From contig NZ_LR134376.1 of the NCBI RefSeq assembly GCF_900637545.1, forward strand, positions 3,780,001-3,844,000: a stretch of DNA of 64,000 bases. Direction: 5' to 3'. Of the stretch, positions 40,232 through 50,873 are shown in pieces. Every line of letters begins with the position of its first letter. The first letter of the stretch is position 1. This DNA is from Aeromonas encheleia (GTDB lineage: Bacteria > Pseudomonadota > Gammaproteobacteria > Enterobacterales > Aeromonadaceae). Under the pieces are notes generated by a model. The model searched no databases and was not told the origin of the DNA. It was given only the letters and a program-made list of their open reading frames with translations. Both the position numbers and the translations under genes were made by a program.

Positions 40232-41674
40232 TTATTCCTTTCCGATGGCGAGGGCTTGCCAGTGCGGGAAGTGCTTGCGCACCAGGGCGTTGAGCTCGAT
40301 CTCGAACTCGCTGTATTGCCCTGCTCTGCCAGCAAGAGTCACCACCTTCGCGGCCAACCCTTCCACTATCATGCCCGCCCCGACGGTGACGTTGGTCAGC
40401 CGGTCGATCAGGATGAAACTGCCGGTGTCGCGGATATCCGTATAGGGATCGTACGCCACCGGGTCGGTCAGGCTCAGCTCGCACAGGCCGATCTCGTTGA
40501 GTTTCAGCTCGCTCGCCGCCAGCTCGCCCAACTTATTGATCTCGATGCGATGGCGGATGGCCTCCACCTGACCGCGGCTCTTCTTGGTGGCCAGCTTGAC
40601 GTCATAGACCCGGCCCGGTTGCAGGGACTCCTCCCCCATCCAGACGATGTGGGCCAGCAGGTTCTGGGTGACCTGAGGTTGGCGTGCGGCATCCACCAGC
40701 AGATCGCCGCGACTGATGTCGATCTCGTCGGCGAAGGTGACCGTTATGGCCTGGCCCGGCAGGGCGTAGTCCAGATCCCTATCGAAGGTGACGATACGAG
40801 TGACTGTGCTCTGCTTGCCGGACGGCAGCACCGTCAGCCGGTCACCGACCCGCAGGATGCCGGCGGCGAGGGTGCCCGCGAAGCCGCGAAAATCCAGGTT
40901 GGGGCGGCTGACATACTGCACCGGCAGGCGCACCGGATGGCGCTCCAGTTCGCGCTCCACCTCGGCATTCTCCAGCAGGGAGAGCAGGGTCTCCCCCTGA
41001 TACCAGGCCAGCTTGCCGCTCGGGTTGACCACGTTGTCACCGTCCAGCGCCGAGACCGGCACAATCTGGATGTTGTCGACGCTGAGCTTGCTGGCGAACT
41101 CCCGATACTCGGCGCTGATGCGCTCGAACACCTGCTGGCTGAACTCCACCAGATCCATCTTGTTGACCGCCACCACAAACTGTTTTATCCCCAGTAAACT
41201 GGCGATGAAGCTGTGGCGGCGGGTCTGATCCAGCACCCCCTTGCGAGCATCGATGAGGATGATGGCCAGATCGCAGGTGGAGGCACCGGTCGCCATGTTG
41301 CGGGTGTACTGCTCATGGCCCGGGGTGTCGGAGATGATAAATTTGCGCTTGGCGGTCGAGAAATAGCGGTAGGCCACGTCTATGGTGATGCCCTGCTCGC
41401 GCTCGGCTTGCAGGCCGTCCACCAGCAGCGCCAGATCGAGTTTCTCGCCGGTGGTGCCGAGCTTCTGGCTGTCGGATTCCAGCGCCTTGAGCTGATCTTC
41501 ATAGATCTGCTGGGAGTCGTGCAGCAGGCGACCGATGAGGGTGCTCTTGCCGTCGTCCACGCTGCCGCAGGTGAGGAAGCGCAGCAGGCTCTTGTGCTGC
41601 TGGGCGTGCAGGTAGGCTTCGATGCCCTGCTCGGTGATGGCGGTCTGAATATGGTTGTTCATTCTGTTAGACAT
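40232..41674 (-). CDS. cysN: Sulfate adenylyltransferase subunit 1 (GTPase)
   Basis: 480 residues of the EF-Tu-like GTPase that drives ATP sulfurylase. G1 [10 protein letters not shown]3 [13 protein letters not shown]4 NKMD, followed by elongation-factor beta-barrel domains. AAGGAG six bases before ATG 41672-41674. Not fused to CysC, which is separate downstream. Directly after cysD. Confidence 0.97.
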   Translation of the reverse strand: MSNRMNNHIQTAITEQGIEAYLHAQQHKSLLRFLTCGSVDDGKSTLIGRLLHDSQQIYEDQLKALESDSQKLGTTGEKLDLALLVDGLQAEREQGITIDVAYRYFSTAKRKFIISDTPGHEQYTRNMATGASTCDLAIILIDARKGVLDQTRRHSFIASLLGIKQFVVAVNKMDLVEFSQQVFERISAEYREFASKLSVDNIQIVPVSALDGDNVVNPSGKLAWYQGETLLSLLENAEVERELERHPVRLPVQYVSRPNLDFRGFAGTLAAGILRVGDRLTVLPSGKQSTVTRIVTFDRDLDYALPGQAITVTFADEIDISRGDLLVDAARQPQVTQNLLAHIVWMGEESLQPGRVYDVKLATKKSRGQVEAIRHRIEINKLGELAASELKLNEIGLCELSLTDPVAYDPYTDIRDTGSFILIDRLTNVTVGAGMIVEGLAAKVVTLAGRAGQYSEFEIELNALVRKHFPHWQALAIGKE

Positions 41675-41684
41675 GGCGGACTCC

Positions 41685-42593
41685 TTAGAAATATCCCTGA
41701 CGCTTCTTCTGCTCCATGGAGCCGGCCTGATCGTGGTCGATCAATCGTCCCTGCCGCTCGCTCGAGGTGGTCAGCAGCATCTCCTCGATGATCTCCGGCA
41801 GGGTGGTGGCATTGGACTCGATGGCCCCGGTCAGCGGGTAGCAGCCGAGGGTGCGGAAACGCACCAGCTCCTGCTTCACCTCGTCTTCCGGGCCTATGGG
41901 CATGCGCTCGTCGTCCACCATGATCTTGATGCCGCTGCGCTCCACCACGGGGCGCACGGCGGCGAAGTAGAGCGGCACTATGTCGATGTTTTCCAGATAG
42001 ATGTATTGCCAGATGTCGAGCTCGGTCCAGTTGGAGAGCGGGAACACCCGGATGCTCTCCCCCTTGTTGACCTGGCCGTTGTAGACCCGCCACAGCTCGG
42101 GCCGCTGGTTCTTCGGATCCCAGCGGTGGGACTTGTCACGGAAGGAGTAGACCCGCTCCTTGGCACGGGACTTCTCCTCGTCGCGACGGGCACCACCGAA
42201 GGCGGCATCGAAGCCGTACTTGTTGAGCGCCTGCTTTAGCCCCTCGGTCTTCATGATGTCGGTGTGCTTGCCGCTGCCGTGCACGAAGGGGTTGATGTCC
42301 ATGGCCAGACCGTCCGGGTTCTTGTGGACGATGAGATCCAGCCCGTACTTCTCGGCGGTCTCGTCGCGGAACTTGATCATCTCCTTGAACTTCCAGTTGG
42401 TGTCCACATGCAGCAGCGGGAAGGGGATCTTGCCCGGATAGAAGGCCTTGCGCGCCAGGTGCAACATGACGGAGGAGTCCTTGCCGATGGAGTACATCAT
42501 CACCGGGTTTTCGAATTCGGCAGCCACCTCGCGGATGATGTGGATGCTCTCGGCCTCCAGTTGCTGCAAATGTGTCAGTCTTTCACGATCCAT
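41685..42593 (-). CDS. cysD: Sulfate adenylyltransferase subunit 2
   Basis: 302 residues, the same length as E. coli CysD. Catalytic subunit that adenylylates sulfate with ATP; a PP-loop enzyme with [12 protein letters not shown]. Also [19 protein letters not shown] and [18 protein letters not shown] 42591-42593 follows GAGGA. Ten bases before cysN. Confidence 0.98.
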   Translation of the reverse strand: MDRERLTHLQQLEAESIHIIREVAAEFENPVMMYSIGKDSSVMLHLARKAFYPGKIPFPLLHVDTNWKFKEMIKFRDETAEKYGLDLIVHKNPDGLAMDINPFVHGSGKHTDIMKTEGLKQALNKYGFDAAFGGARRDEEKSRAKERVYSFRDKSHRWDPKNQRPELWRVYNGQVNKGESIRVFPLSNWTELDIWQYIYLENIDIVPLYFAAVRPVVERSGIKIMVDDERMPIGPEDEVKQELVRFRTLGCYPLTGAIESNATTLPEIIEEMLLTTSSERQGRLIDHDQAGSMEQKKRQGYF

Positions 42594-42695
42594 GTCTTGG
42601 TCCTCGGTATTGCTGTCACGCCGGGGGCGTGGTTCGGGTTCAGTTCGGTGCCGCCATGGCCGCACCGTCAAATCGATTCGTTTCGCTATGCGGAC

Positions 42696-44126
42696 TCAGG
42701 CCAGCTTGACCAGCTTCAGGTCACTGCCGTTGAGGTCGGGGCCGGTCTGCTCGCCACTCCTCTCCCCAAACCAGGCCAGCTGCTGGCGCAGGGCCACCAC
42801 CTCGCCGATGACGATGAGCGACGGACTCTCGGCCTGAGCGGCCAGGACAGCCAAGTCGGCGAGCGTGCCGGTCAACACCCGCTGGCACGGCTGGGTGCCC
42901 CGCTCGATGATGGCAATGGGGGTGGCGGCGCTGCGACCGTGGTTCACCAGTTGCTGCTGGATGTGTTCGGAGCGCATCAGCCCCATGTAGACAACTAAGG
43001 TCTGGCTGGTGGCGGCGAGCTGCTGCCAGTCGGGCTCCTTGCCCTCCTGCTGGCAGTGGCCGGTGATGAAGACGGCGCTCTGGGCGTGATCGCGATGGGT
43101 CAAGGGGATGCCGGCATAGGCGGTGGCACCGGCGGCGGCCGTGATGCCCGGCACCACTGAGAAGGGGATGCCTTCTGCGGCCAGCACCTCCAGCTCCTCG
43201 CCGCCACGGCCGAACATGAAGGGATCGCCCCCCTTGAGCCGCACCACCCGGTTACCCGCCTTGGCGTATTGCACCAGCAGGCGGTTGGTCTCCTCCTGGG
43301 GCACGCTGTGGGCGCCGGCCTTCTTGCCGACCGACACCAGGGTCGCATCCCGGCGCACCAGATCCAGGATCTCCGGGGAGACCAGCTGGTCATAGAGCAC
43401 CACTTCGGCCTGCTGGATCTGTTGCAGCGCCTTGAGGGTCAGCAGGCCAGGATCGCCGGGGCCCGCCCCCACCAGCACCACCTCGCCGACCTCGCTTTGG
43501 GCCTTGTCCAGCCCCTCATTGAGCCAGCGTTCGGCACCCTGCCAGTCCTGCTTCTCGATCAAACTGGCGAGGGTGTTGGAGGCGAAGGCCCGCTCCCAGA
43601 AGCGACGGCGATCCGAGATGGACGCGAGCAGCTGCTTGGCCTTGCCGCGCACCCGGCCGGAGAGCTCCGCCAGCCCGCCCAGATGGCGGGGCAGCAGACT
43701 TTCGAGCCGCTCGCGCAGCAACCGCACCAATACAGGAGCCTTGCCGCCGCTGGAGACGGCGACCATCAGCGGGGATCTGTCTATGATGGAGGGGAAGATG
43801 AAGCTGGAACGCACCGGGTCGTCCACCACATTGACGAACAGGCCGAGCCGGTTGGCGCTCTGGTAGACGAGGGCATTGACCTCGAGATCGTCGGTGGCGG
43901 CCACCACCAGCTGCTGGCCCGCCAGATGCGCTGGGGTGAAACGCTCGGCAAGGTGGGTGAAGCGGCCGGCAAATTCATGGAAGTCGTGCTCGATCTCGGG
44001 GGAGACCAGGGTCAGCCGGGCACCCGCCGCCAGCAGCAGGCGCGCCTTGCGCAGGGCCACCTCGCCCCCGCCCACCAGCAGTACCGGGCGGCCTTCCAAC
44101 TTGGCAAACATAGGTAAATAATCCAT
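42696..44126 (-). CDS. cysG: Siroheme synthase
   Basis: 476-residue trifunctional enzyme. N-terminal dehydrogenase/ferrochelatase part: [16 protein letters not shown] and [23 protein letters not shown]-terminal uroporphyrinogen-III methyltransferase: [34 protein letters not shown] and [23 protein letters not shown]. It makes siroheme for sulfite and nitrite reductase, which fits its place at the head of the cys group. ATG 44124-44126. Confidence 0.97.
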   Translation of the reverse strand: MDYLPMFAKLEGRPVLLVGGGEVALRKARLLLAAGARLTLVSPEIEHDFHEFAGRFTHLAERFTPAHLAGQQLVVAATDDLEVNALVYQSANRLGLFVNVVDDPVRSSFIFPSIIDRSPLMVAVSSGGKAPVLVRLLRERLESLLPRHLGGLAELSGRVRGKAKQLLASISDRRRFWERAFASNTLASLIEKQDWQGAERWLNEGLDKAQSEVGEVVLVGAGPGDPGLLTLKALQQIQQAEVVLYDQLVSPEILDLVRRDATLVSVGKKAGAHSVPQEETNRLLVQYAKAGNRVVRLKGGDPFMFGRGGEELEVLAAEGIPFSVVPGITAAAGATAYAGIPLTHRDHAQSAVFITGHCQQEGKEPDWQQLAATSQTLVVYMGLMRSEHIQQQLVNHGRSAATPIAIIERGTQPCQRVLTGTLADLAVLAAQAESPSLIVIGEVVALRQQLAWFGERSGEQTGPDLNGSDLKLVKLA

Positions 44127-44324
44127 TTCGACCCATTCCTCGGCACACGACGACATCTGGGGCGACTATAGGCAGGCTGCTTATTCCTTCAAAATAATAA
44201 AAAATGCTCTTTAATGCGTTTTAGTAATTAGCAAAGCCGTGTCATGGCAAAGCCGAGCGAATGTCCTTGTGGTGTTTCCCACCAGACCCTAGGCTAGTGA
44301 AAGTGTTTCATAAGGAGCTTAATA

Positions 44325-45248
44325 ATGAATGAGTCATTGATTGTATTGGGGATCTTCGTATTCCTGGTACTCGCTACCCTGAGTGCCGGCATCAAGATAG
44401 TGCCCCAGGGTTACAACTGGACAGTGGAGCGCTTCGGTCGCTACACCCGCACCCTGACCCCCGGTCTCAACCTGCTCATTCCCTATGTGGACAGGGTCGG
44501 CCACAAGATCATCATGATGGAGCAGGTGCTGGATATCCCACCGCAGGAGGTGATCTCCCGGGACAACGCCAACGTCACCATAGACGCCATCAGCTTCGTG
44601 CAGGTGGTGGATGCCCGCAAGGGCGCCTACGAGGTCAACGACCTGACCAGCGCCATCAGAAACCTCACCATGACCAACATGCGGACCGTGCTGGGCGCCA
44701 TGGAGCTGGACGAGATGCTCTCCCAGCGCGACACCATCAACGAGAAGCTGCTGCGCACCATGGATGCCGCCACCGCCCCCTGGGGCATCAAGGTAACCCG
44801 GATCGAGATCAAGGATGTGCGCCCACCGCTGGCGCTGGTGGAGGCCATGAACGCCCAGATGAAGGCCGAGCGGCAGAAACGGGCCGAGATACTGGAGGCC
44901 GAAGGGGTGCGTCAGTCCAAGATCCTGAAGGCGGAAGGCGAGAAGCAGTCCCAGATCCTCAAGGCCGAGGGTGAACGTCAGGCCGCCTTCCTCGCCGCCG
45001 AAGCCCGGGAACGCGCCGCCGAGGCGGAGGCCAAGGCGACCAACATGGTCTCCAAAGCCATCGCCGAGGGGGATATGCAGGCCATCAACTACTTCGTGGC
45101 CCAGAAATACACAGAGGCACTGGCCCGCATCGGTGAAGGCCCCAACAGCAAGATCATCATGATGCCGCTGGAGGCGGGCAGCCTGATCGGCTCGGTGGCC
45201 GGCATGGCCGAACTGTTCAACAAGGATGGCAAGGGCAGCAAATCATGA
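44325..45248 (+). CDS. qmcA: SPFH/band-7 membrane protein QmcA
   Basis: 307 residues: one N-terminal membrane helix, then an SPFH domain ([43 protein letters not shown]). Next is a long Ala/Glu-rich coiled coil with near-repeats of [13 protein letters not shown]. coli QmcA is the close match; SPFH proteins build large membrane-associated assemblies. Its partner nfeD overlaps by ATGA. Divergent from cysG. Confidence 0.94.
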   Translation: MNESLIVLGIFVFLVLATLSAGIKIVPQGYNWTVERFGRYTRTLTPGLNLLIPYVDRVGHKIIMMEQVLDIPPQEVISRDNANVTIDAISFVQVVDARKGAYEVNDLTSAIRNLTMTNMRTVLGAMELDEMLSQRDTINEKLLRTMDAATAPWGIKVTRIEIKDVRPPLALVEAMNAQMKAERQKRAEILEAEGVRQSKILKAEGEKQSQILKAEGERQAAFLAAEARERAAEAEAKATNMVSKAIAEGDMQAINYFVAQKYTEALARIGEGPNSKIIMMPLEAGSLIGSVAGMAELFNKDGKGSKS

Positions 45249-45700
45249 CAGCCCTGCTGGAGGGGCTGACCCACTGGCACTGGCTGGGGCTCGGCTGCGT
45301 GCTGCTGGCCATAGAGGTGCTGGGCTCGGTGGGCTTCCTGCTCTGGACCGGCATAGCCGCGCTGGAGGTGGGCTTGTTGCTGCTGCTCTGGCCCTTCGGC
45401 TGGCAGGCGCAGCTGCTGCTGTTTGCGGCGCAGTCCCTGCTGACCACCTGGGCCTGGTGGCGCTGGCAGCATCAACGGGATCGCTCGGGGCAAGATGCCG
45501 CCGCCCCCATCAACGAGCGGATGCAGAGCTATCTGGGGCGGGAGCTGACCCTGCTGGACGCGGTGGAACAGGGCATGAGCCGGGTCCATCTGGACGACAC
45601 CGTCTGGACGGTGCGCTGCCCGGTCACGCTGCCGGCGGGCAGCCGGGTCAGGGTGGTGGGGGCCGACTCCCACATCCTGCTGGTCGAGCCGCTGCCCTGA
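45245..45700 (+). CDS. NfeD-family membrane protein (YbbK-like)
   Basis: 151 residues: three hydrophobic helices in the first 75, then an OB-fold domain from about 85 ([22 protein letters not shown]...[19 protein letters not shown]). NfeD proteins partner with SPFH proteins such as QmcA. It overlaps qmcA by four bases, so the pair is co-translated. A strong terminator follows. Confidence 0.9.
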   Translation: MTALLEGLTHWHWLGLGCVLLAIEVLGSVGFLLWTGIAALEVGLLLLLWPFGWQAQLLLFAAQSLLTTWAWWRWQHQRDRSGQDAAAPINERMQSYLGRELTLLDAVEQGMSRVHLDDTVWTVRCPVTLPAGSRVRVVGADSHILLVEPLP

Positions 45701-45738
45701 TCGCCGCCGCGCTGCCGGCCAGATCGGCTCTTGCCCAT

Positions 45739-45776
45739 AAAAAAACGGGCCCGGCGTTACCGCCGGGCCCGTTTTC
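45739..45776. terminator. Terminator between nfeD and the lipoprotein gene
   Basis: AAAAAACGGGCCCGGCG / CGCCGGGCCCGTTTT around a TTAC loop; serves both convergent genes. Confidence 0.93.
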
Positions 45777-45791
45777 AGATGAGGTGCAGGC

Positions 45792-46025
45792 TTAGTTGGC
45801 CTTGGCATCGCTCACTGCAGCTTCCGCCTTGGTGGCTACGTCAGCAGCAGCTTTCTCGACGGTAGCAGAGGCTTCGGAAGCAGCCTTCTCTACGGTAGAA
45901 GCAGCTTCGCTAACAGTTGCAGCAACGTCGGCGGCCGGAGTAGCAGCCGGAGCGGCAGCTTCTTCTTTCTGACCACAGGCGGTCAACATCAGACCCAGGA
46001 TACCGGCTACCAGTACTTTGTTCAT
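45792..46025 (-). CDS. Small Ala-rich lipoprotein
   Basis: 77 residues. Lipobox LMLTAC (Cys near 17) after a short signal helix, then an Ala/Glu/Lys repeat-like stretch (ASTVEKAASEASATVEKAAA) typical of a rod or coiled coil. No family name known; it resembles small Lpp-like envelope lipoproteins. ATG 46023-46025 was chosen for spacing to GAGGGT; two codons upstream is possible. Confidence 0.75.
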   Translation of the reverse strand: MNKVLVAGILGLMLTACGQKEEAAAPAATPAADVAATVSEAASTVEKAASEASATVEKAAADVATKAEAAVSDAKAN

Positions 46026-46081
46026 GTGCATACCCTCAAAAAAAGTGGAGAGATGGTCTTGATAACCATCACTGTGCGTCC

Positions 46082-46270
46082 TCACCCCCGGTAAAAGAGC
46101 CATACACCGAGGGCCAAGAGGCGCGCGAAATATAGCGCCATATGCCGCCAATGAAAACGCGTATCACAATAATATTTTCTCGTTGCCTGGATGAAAAGAA
46201 CTACTGCAACGACAACTGTTAATGTAATACGCCACGATTGAGGCGCTCTCCCATGACAAAACAGCGCCAT
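46082..46270 (-). CDS. Possible 62-residue membrane protein
   Basis: Leftward frame with two hydrophobic segments (ITLTVVVAVVLFIQ and LYFARLLALGVWLFY). The base composition is well below the backbone, and no clear ribosome site precedes the ATG. It sits in a 298-bp gap between the lipoprotein gene and ydgJ. No family recognised. It could be chance. Confidence 0.3.
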   Translation of the reverse strand: MALFCHGRAPQSWRITLTVVVAVVLFIQATRKYYCDTRFHWRHMALYFARLLALGVWLFYRG

Positions 46271-46273
46271 CAG

Positions 46274-46302
46274 GGCAATTGTTAGCCATCAATTGCCTTT
46301 TT
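46274..46302 (+). terminator. + strand terminator-like hairpin with no matching gene
   Basis: GGCAATTG-TTAGCCAT-CAATTGCC followed by five T on the + strand. No + strand gene precedes it for 570 bases. It may end an unannotated RNA. Confidence 0.5.
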
Positions 46303-46323
46303 ATCTCGCCGGTCCGAGCCGAC

Positions 46324-47373
46324 TCAGTCAGACAGCTTCTGACAAATCAGCCGTTTACCCTGGCTATGGCTCTCCTGAGCCAGATCCAGCAGCGCCATCA
46401 CCGCCAGGGCTTCCGCCGCCGGCACCGGATTGGCCCCCTTGCCGGTGATGGCGGCACAGATACCGCGGTAATAGGCGCCATAGTCACCCGCTTCGCCCGC
46501 CACTGCGGTTTGCTGCGGCTGACCATCCAGGATGCGGCTGAGCAGACCCGGCTCGGGATCCCGGCCCCAGTCCGCCAGAGGCGGCCGCAGGCCGAGCTTG
46601 AGCTGCTCCTCCTGCACGTCCATGCCGAACTTGATGAAGGAGCCCGTGCTGCCGTGGATCACGAAGCGGGGCATGGTGGCGGACACCAGGCAGCTGCCGT
46701 GCAGGATCACCCGCAGCGCGCCATAGCCCAGCACCACGTGGAAGTAGTCATCGCTCAGCGCGCCCGGACGCTGCTGCGCCAGGTCCGCCTGGATCCAGTC
46801 TGGCTGACCGAACAGTTGCAGCGACTGATCCAGGATGTGGGGACCGAGATCGAACCACAGACCCGATCCCGGGCCGCCCGCCTCCCGCCAGCGCTGGCGT
46901 ACCTCGGGACGATAGCGATCGAAGTGGGATTCAAACTGGGCGATCTGCCCCAGTGCCCCCTCCGCCAGCAGGCGGCGCACCGTGAGGAAGTCCCCGTCCC
47001 AGCGCCGGTTGTGGAAGATGCTGAGCAGCAACTGTTGTTTATCCGCCAGCGCCACCAGCGCCTCGGCCTCGGCCAGATCCAGGGCGAACGGCTTGTCGAT
47101 CACCACGTGCTTGCCGGCCAGCAACGCCTTGCGGGCGATGGGGGCATGGGTATCGTTCGGCGTGGCGATCACCACCAGATCGACAGTGCTGTCGGCCAGC
47201 ACCTCCTCCAGCGAACCCACCAGGCAACCGGGTAACTCGGCCTGCACCTTGGCCGCATCCCGGCTCACCACCCAGCGCAGGGAGAGGCCCGGCGTGCTGG
47301 TCAGGAAGGGGGCATGAAAGGTCTGGCCTGCGAAACCATAGCCCACCAGGGCGGCGTTGATTGTCTGACTCAT
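46324..47373 (-). CDS. ydgJ: Gfo/Idh/MocA-family oxidoreductase, YdgJ-like
   Basis: 349 residues. N-terminal Rossmann fold with ALVGYGFAGQTFHAPFL (GxGxxG type), then VVIATPNDTHAPIARKALLAGKHVVIDKPFAL with the EKP-like Lys. C-terminal Gfo/Idh domain with the RRWDGDFLTVRRLL and GGPGSGLWFDLGPHILDQ blocks of YdgJ. NAD(P)-dependent dehydrogenase of unknown sugar or polyol substrate. ATG 47371-47373. Confidence 0.9.
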   Translation of the reverse strand: MSQTINAALVGYGFAGQTFHAPFLTSTPGLSLRWVVSRDAAKVQAELPGCLVGSLEEVLADSTVDLVVIATPNDTHAPIARKALLAGKHVVIDKPFALDLAEAEALVALADKQQLLLSIFHNRRWDGDFLTVRRLLAEGALGQIAQFESHFDRYRPEVRQRWREAGGPGSGLWFDLGPHILDQSLQLFGQPDWIQADLAQQRPGALSDDYFHVVLGYGALRVILHGSCLVSATMPRFVIHGSTGSFIKFGMDVQEEQLKLGLRPPLADWGRDPEPGLLSRILDGQPQQTAVAGEAGDYGAYYRGICAAITGKGANPVPAAEALAVMALLDLAQESHSQGKRLICQKLSD

Positions 47374-47430
47374 GGGATTCTCCGCTGAACTCTGTCCATT
47401 ATGATAAGCGTCTGGCGACTGCGCGCCCAA

Positions 47431-47459
47431 AAAACAAGGGGGCCGAAGCCCCCGCTTGC
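47431..47459 (-). terminator. Terminator after the MFS gene, UUCG loop
   Basis: On the - strand GGGGGC-TTCG-GCCCCC extended by CAAG/CTTG-like ends, then TTGTTTTTTG. Confidence 0.85.
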
Positions 47460-47550
47460 ACTCATCAGAGCACAGGATTTATTGCCAGTACAAGCGCCGT
47501 TATCCATCAAGCCGCGGCGCTGTCAGCCCCTGTCATCAGGCTGCAGCGGA

Positions 47551-48717
47551 TCAGGGCTGCAGGCAGAGCCGACGACCGCGCCGGGTCAGCAACAGCAGCA
47601 GAGGCGGCAACAGCAGCCACATGTGCAGCGCCAGCTGATTGAGGGGATCCGGCATCAGCCAACCGGTCAGTCCAACCAAAGCACCGGAGCCGCTCATCTG
47701 GAACAGGCCGAGCAGGGCCGCCGCGGTGCCGGCACAGTGGCCAAAGGGGGCCAGCGCCATGCCAGCCGCCGCTCCCAGCACCATGGCGAAGCCGATGCTG
47801 GAGAAGAACACGGGTCCCATCATGGCCAGCGGATGCTCGATGTGCTGCACCAGGGTCAGCGCGATGGCCGACAGGCAGATCACCAGCAGCCCGATGCGCA
47901 GGGTGCGCCTCGGTCCCACTCTGGCGATGAAGCGCGGCGCCAGGAAGCAGGCCAGGATGTTCAGCGCCGCATTGGCGGTAAACCAGTAGCTGAAACCGCT
48001 CATGTCGAGGCCGAGCTTCACCATCAACTGCACAGGCGCGGCTGTGACATAGGCCAGGATCACCGCCATCGCCAACATGCAGAGGCTGGCGTTGAACAGG
48101 AAGCTGGGGGAGCTCAGCACCGGGCGGTAACGAGACCAGCTGATAAGGGCCCCCTCGCTGCTAGTCTCCTCGGGGCGGGTCTCCGGCATGCGCCACAGCA
48201 GCCAGCTGCCGACCACCACCGCATAACCGGCCATGAACCAGAAGTTCGCCGACCAGCCCGCCTTGGCGGTGAGCCAGCCGCCGAGCAGCGGCGCCAGCGC
48301 GGGGATGAAGCAGATGGCGCCGTTCAGGTAGGAGATCATCTGGCCGCTCTTCTTGGGGCCATAGCTGTCACGCACCACGGAGAAGGCGGCGACCGAGGTG
48401 GCGCAGGCCCCGAAGCCTTGCAGCACTCGCGCCAGCATCAGCTCACCCAGGCTGGCGGCGAAGCCGGCGGCCAGGGCGCTCAGGCCATAGAGCAGCACGC
48501 CGCCCAGGGCGATGGGCTTGCGGCCATAGCGGTCGGCGAGCGGCCCCACCAACAGCTGGCCCAACCCCATGCTGAACAGGAACCAGGTGATGGTGCCCTG
48601 CATCAGCGTCACCTCGGCACCGAGCCGCTCGGCCATCTGCGGGATGGCAGGCAGATAGATGTCGATGGCCAGCGGGCTGAACAGCACCAGGAGTACAAGC
48701 AGAAGAATCAATGGCAT
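47551..48717 (-). CDS. MFS drug exporter, Bcr/CflA type
   Basis: 388 residues with twelve hydrophobic helices. The Bcr/CflA start is seen: FSPLAIDIYLPAIPQMAERL. Motif A is GPLADRYGRKPIALGG, and helix 4 has RVLQGFGACATSVAAFSVVRDSY. It resembles exporters for bicyclomycin, chloramphenicol or similar compounds; which drug cannot be read from sequence. Stands alone with its own terminator. Confidence 0.88.
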   Translation of the reverse strand: MPLILLLVLLVLFSPLAIDIYLPAIPQMAERLGAEVTLMQGTITWFLFSMGLGQLLVGPLADRYGRKPIALGGVLLYGLSALAAGFAASLGELMLARVLQGFGACATSVAAFSVVRDSYGPKKSGQMISYLNGAICFIPALAPLLGGWLTAKAGWSANFWFMAGYAVVVGSWLLWRMPETRPEETSSEGALISWSRYRPVLSSPSFLFNASLCMLAMAVILAYVTAAPVQLMVKLGLDMSGFSYWFTANAALNILACFLAPRFIARVGPRRTLRIGLLVICLSAIALTLVQHIEHPLAMMGPVFFSSIGFAMVLGAAAGMALAPFGHCAGTAAALLGLFQMSGSGALVGLTGWLMPDPLNQLALHMWLLLPPLLLLLTRRGRRLCLQP

Positions 48718-48895
48718 CAGTCACCTCAAGCCTAGGGAATATCGATTGGTGCGCGAGTCTACTGACTCAGAGTAATGAATTGAAATGGTATTTAATCACT
48801 TTGGTTATTCCTATATGGAAACATGCATCTCATCCACTCCTCCGAGCAGCCCAGCTGCGACGCGGCATGCTCCCCTGTCGGGGGTAATTGGCGCT

Positions 48896-48923
48896 TTGAC
48901 TAAACGCCCGCCCCGCATAGAAT
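48896..48923 (+). promoter_or_regulatory. Candidate rdgB promoter
   Basis: TTGACT (48896-48901), 16-bp spacer, TAGAAT (48918-48923); 28 bases before the rdgB ATG. Confidence 0.6.
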
Positions 48924-48951
48924 GCGCAGATTATTTTTTCGGAGGTGCGTG

Positions 48952-49548
48952 ATGAGCAAGCTTGTCCTGGCAACAGGTAACCAGAAGAAGGTGAAGGAGT
49001 TGGCCGCCATGCTGGCCGATATGAAGATCCAGGTGATCCCGCAGAGCGAATTTGCGGTCTCCGATGCCGAAGAGACCGGCACCACCTTCGTCGAGAATGC
49101 CATCATCAAGGCCCGCCACGCCGCCCGCATCACCGGTCTGCCCGCCGTCGCCGACGACTCCGGCCTGGAAGTGGATCTGCTGCACGGTCGCCCCGGCGTC
49201 TACTCCGCCCGCTTCGCCGGTGAGCAGGCCAGCGACAAGGACAACATCGACAAGCTGCTGGGGGAGCTGCAGGGTGCCCCCGACTACCTCAAGAGCGCCC
49301 GCTTCTGGTGCGTGCTGGTCTATATGCGCCACGCCGACGATCCCACCCCCATCATCTGCCAGGCGAGCTGGGAGGGGATGATCATCGACGAACCCCGCGG
49401 CCAGCACGGCTTCGGTTACGATCCCGTGTTCTTCGTGCCCGATCACGACTGCACCTCGGCCCAGATGCCGAGCGAGCTGAAGAACCAGCTCAGCCACCGT
49501 GGTCAGGCGCTGGCCAAGCTGAAGGCCGCGCTGGCCGCGGCGCACTGA
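48952..49548 (+). CDS. rdgB: dITP/XTP pyrophosphatase
   Basis: 198 residues. Ham1-family house-cleaning enzyme that hydrolyses dITP, ITP and XTP to keep deaminated purines out of nucleic acids. LATGNQKKVKELAAM, TFVENAIIKARHAA, PAVADDSGLEVDLLHGRPGVYSAR and GFGYDPVFF are the family blocks. ATG follows GGAGGTGCGT. Adjacent to hemW, the conserved E. coli order. Confidence 0.97.
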   Translation: MSKLVLATGNQKKVKELAAMLADMKIQVIPQSEFAVSDAEETGTTFVENAIIKARHAARITGLPAVADDSGLEVDLLHGRPGVYSARFAGEQASDKDNIDKLLGELQGAPDYLKSARFWCVLVYMRHADDPTPIICQASWEGMIIDEPRGQHGFGYDPVFFVPDHDCTSAQMPSELKNQLSHRGQALAKLKAALAAAH

Positions 49549-49595
49549 GCCCGGACAAGGCGCCGGGATACTCCGGCAAGCATTTCATCTACAAT

Positions 49596-49617
49596 GGGGG
49601 CCGTCAGCCCCCGTTTT
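49596..49617 (+). terminator. Hairpin between rdgB and hemW
   Basis: GGGGGC-CGTCA-GCCCCC followed by G then four T, a G/A break and five T. Partial terminator; hemW starts 23 bases on. Confidence 0.6.
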
Positions 49618-49640
49618 GATTTTTGATTATTGGAAACCCC

Positions 49641-50786
49641 ATGCTGCAACTGCCGCCCCTCTCCCTCTATATCCATGTGCCCTGGTGCGTCCAGAAGTGC
49701 CCCTACTGCGACTTCAACTCCCACGCCCAGAAGGGGGAGCTGCCCCACCTCGAGTACGTGGCCGCCCTGCTGGAGGATCTGGATCTGGATCTGAAGTGGG
49801 CCCAGGGGCGCGCGCTCTCCTCCATCTTTATCGGCGGTGGTACGCCGAGTCTGTTGAGCGTGGAAGCCATGCAGGCCCTGCTGGACGGGGTGCGGGCGCG
49901 CATCGCGCTGACCCCGGATTGCGAGATCACCATGGAGGCCAACCCCGGCACCGTGGAGGCGGACAAGTTCGCCGGCTTCAAGCGGGCAGGTATCAACCGC
50001 ATCTCCATCGGGGTGCAGAGCTTCCAGCAAGAAAAATTGACCCGGCTCGGCCGCATCCACGGCCCGGAAGAGGCACGCAAGGCCGCCGCCCTGGCCCACG
50101 CCATTGAGCTGCCCACCTTCAACCTGGATCTGATGCACGGCCTGCCGGATCAGAGCCTGGACGATGCCCTCTACGATCTGCAGCAGGCCATCGACTGCGC
50201 GCCGCCCCACCTCTCCTGGTATCAGCTCACCATTGAGCCGAACACGGCCTTCGCCTCCAAGCCGCCGCGGCTGCCGGAAGACGATCTGCTGTGGGACATC
50301 TATGAGCAGGGCCACGCCATGCTCACCGCCCAGGGCTACCACCAGTACGAGATCTCGGCCTACGCCAGGGAGGGCTATCAGTGCCGTCACAACCTCAACT
50401 ACTGGCGTTTCGGCGACTACCTGGGGATCGGCTGCGGGGCCCACGGCAAGGTGACGGATCTCGCCAACCAGCGGATCCTGCGCAGCGCCAAGGTGAAGCA
50501 TCCCAAGGGCTACCTGGACCCGGCCCGTCCCTACCTGGACAACCAGTGGCAGGTGACCGAGGACGATCTGCCGCTGGAATACTTCATGAACCGGTTCCGG
50601 CTGTTCGAACGGGCCCCCAAGGCGGAGTTCGAGGCCTATACCGGTCTGTCGCTGGAGCGGGTGGAGACCATGCTGGCCATCGCCCAGACCAAGGAGCTGA
50701 TCGAAGACTTGGGGGATTGCTGGCAGCTGACGGCCCTCGGCCACCGCTACCTGAATGTGCTGCTCGAGCTCTTTATGGATGAGTGA
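49641..50786 (+). CDS. hemW: Heme chaperone HemW (radical SAM)
   Basis: 381 residues. Radical SAM motif HVPWCVQKCPYCDFNSH (CxxxCxxC) near residue 15-30, GGGTPSLL, and ISIGVQSF. HemN-like but with the HemW fourth-Cys context; HemW proteins carry heme for transfer to respiratory enzymes rather than acting as coproporphyrinogen oxidase. ATG 49641 was chosen over an in-frame TTG six codons upstream. Likely in an operon with rdgB despite the hairpin. Confidence 0.95.
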   Translation: MLQLPPLSLYIHVPWCVQKCPYCDFNSHAQKGELPHLEYVAALLEDLDLDLKWAQGRALSSIFIGGGTPSLLSVEAMQALLDGVRARIALTPDCEITMEANPGTVEADKFAGFKRAGINRISIGVQSFQQEKLTRLGRIHGPEEARKAAALAHAIELPTFNLDLMHGLPDQSLDDALYDLQQAIDCAPPHLSWYQLTIEPNTAFASKPPRLPEDDLLWDIYEQGHAMLTAQGYHQYEISAYAREGYQCRHNLNYWRFGDYLGIGCGAHGKVTDLANQRILRSAKVKHPKGYLDPARPYLDNQWQVTEDDLPLEYFMNRFRLFERAPKAEFEAYTGLSLERVETMLAIAQTKELIEDLGDCWQLTALGHRYLNVLLELFMDE

Positions 50787-50813
50787 GGCGGCTCCGGGCC
50801 TTCCTCCCTAACA

Positions 50814-50843
50814 AAACAGGGCGTCAATGACGCCCTGTTTTTG
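50814..50843. terminator. Bidirectional terminator between hemW and arfA
   Basis: AACAGGGCGTC-AAT-GACGCCCTGTT, then further T on the + strand. On the - strand it lies 30 bases after the arfA stop. Confidence 0.92.
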
Positions 50844-50873
50844 ATCTGGCCGCCTCGGCCGGTAGAAACCCGC

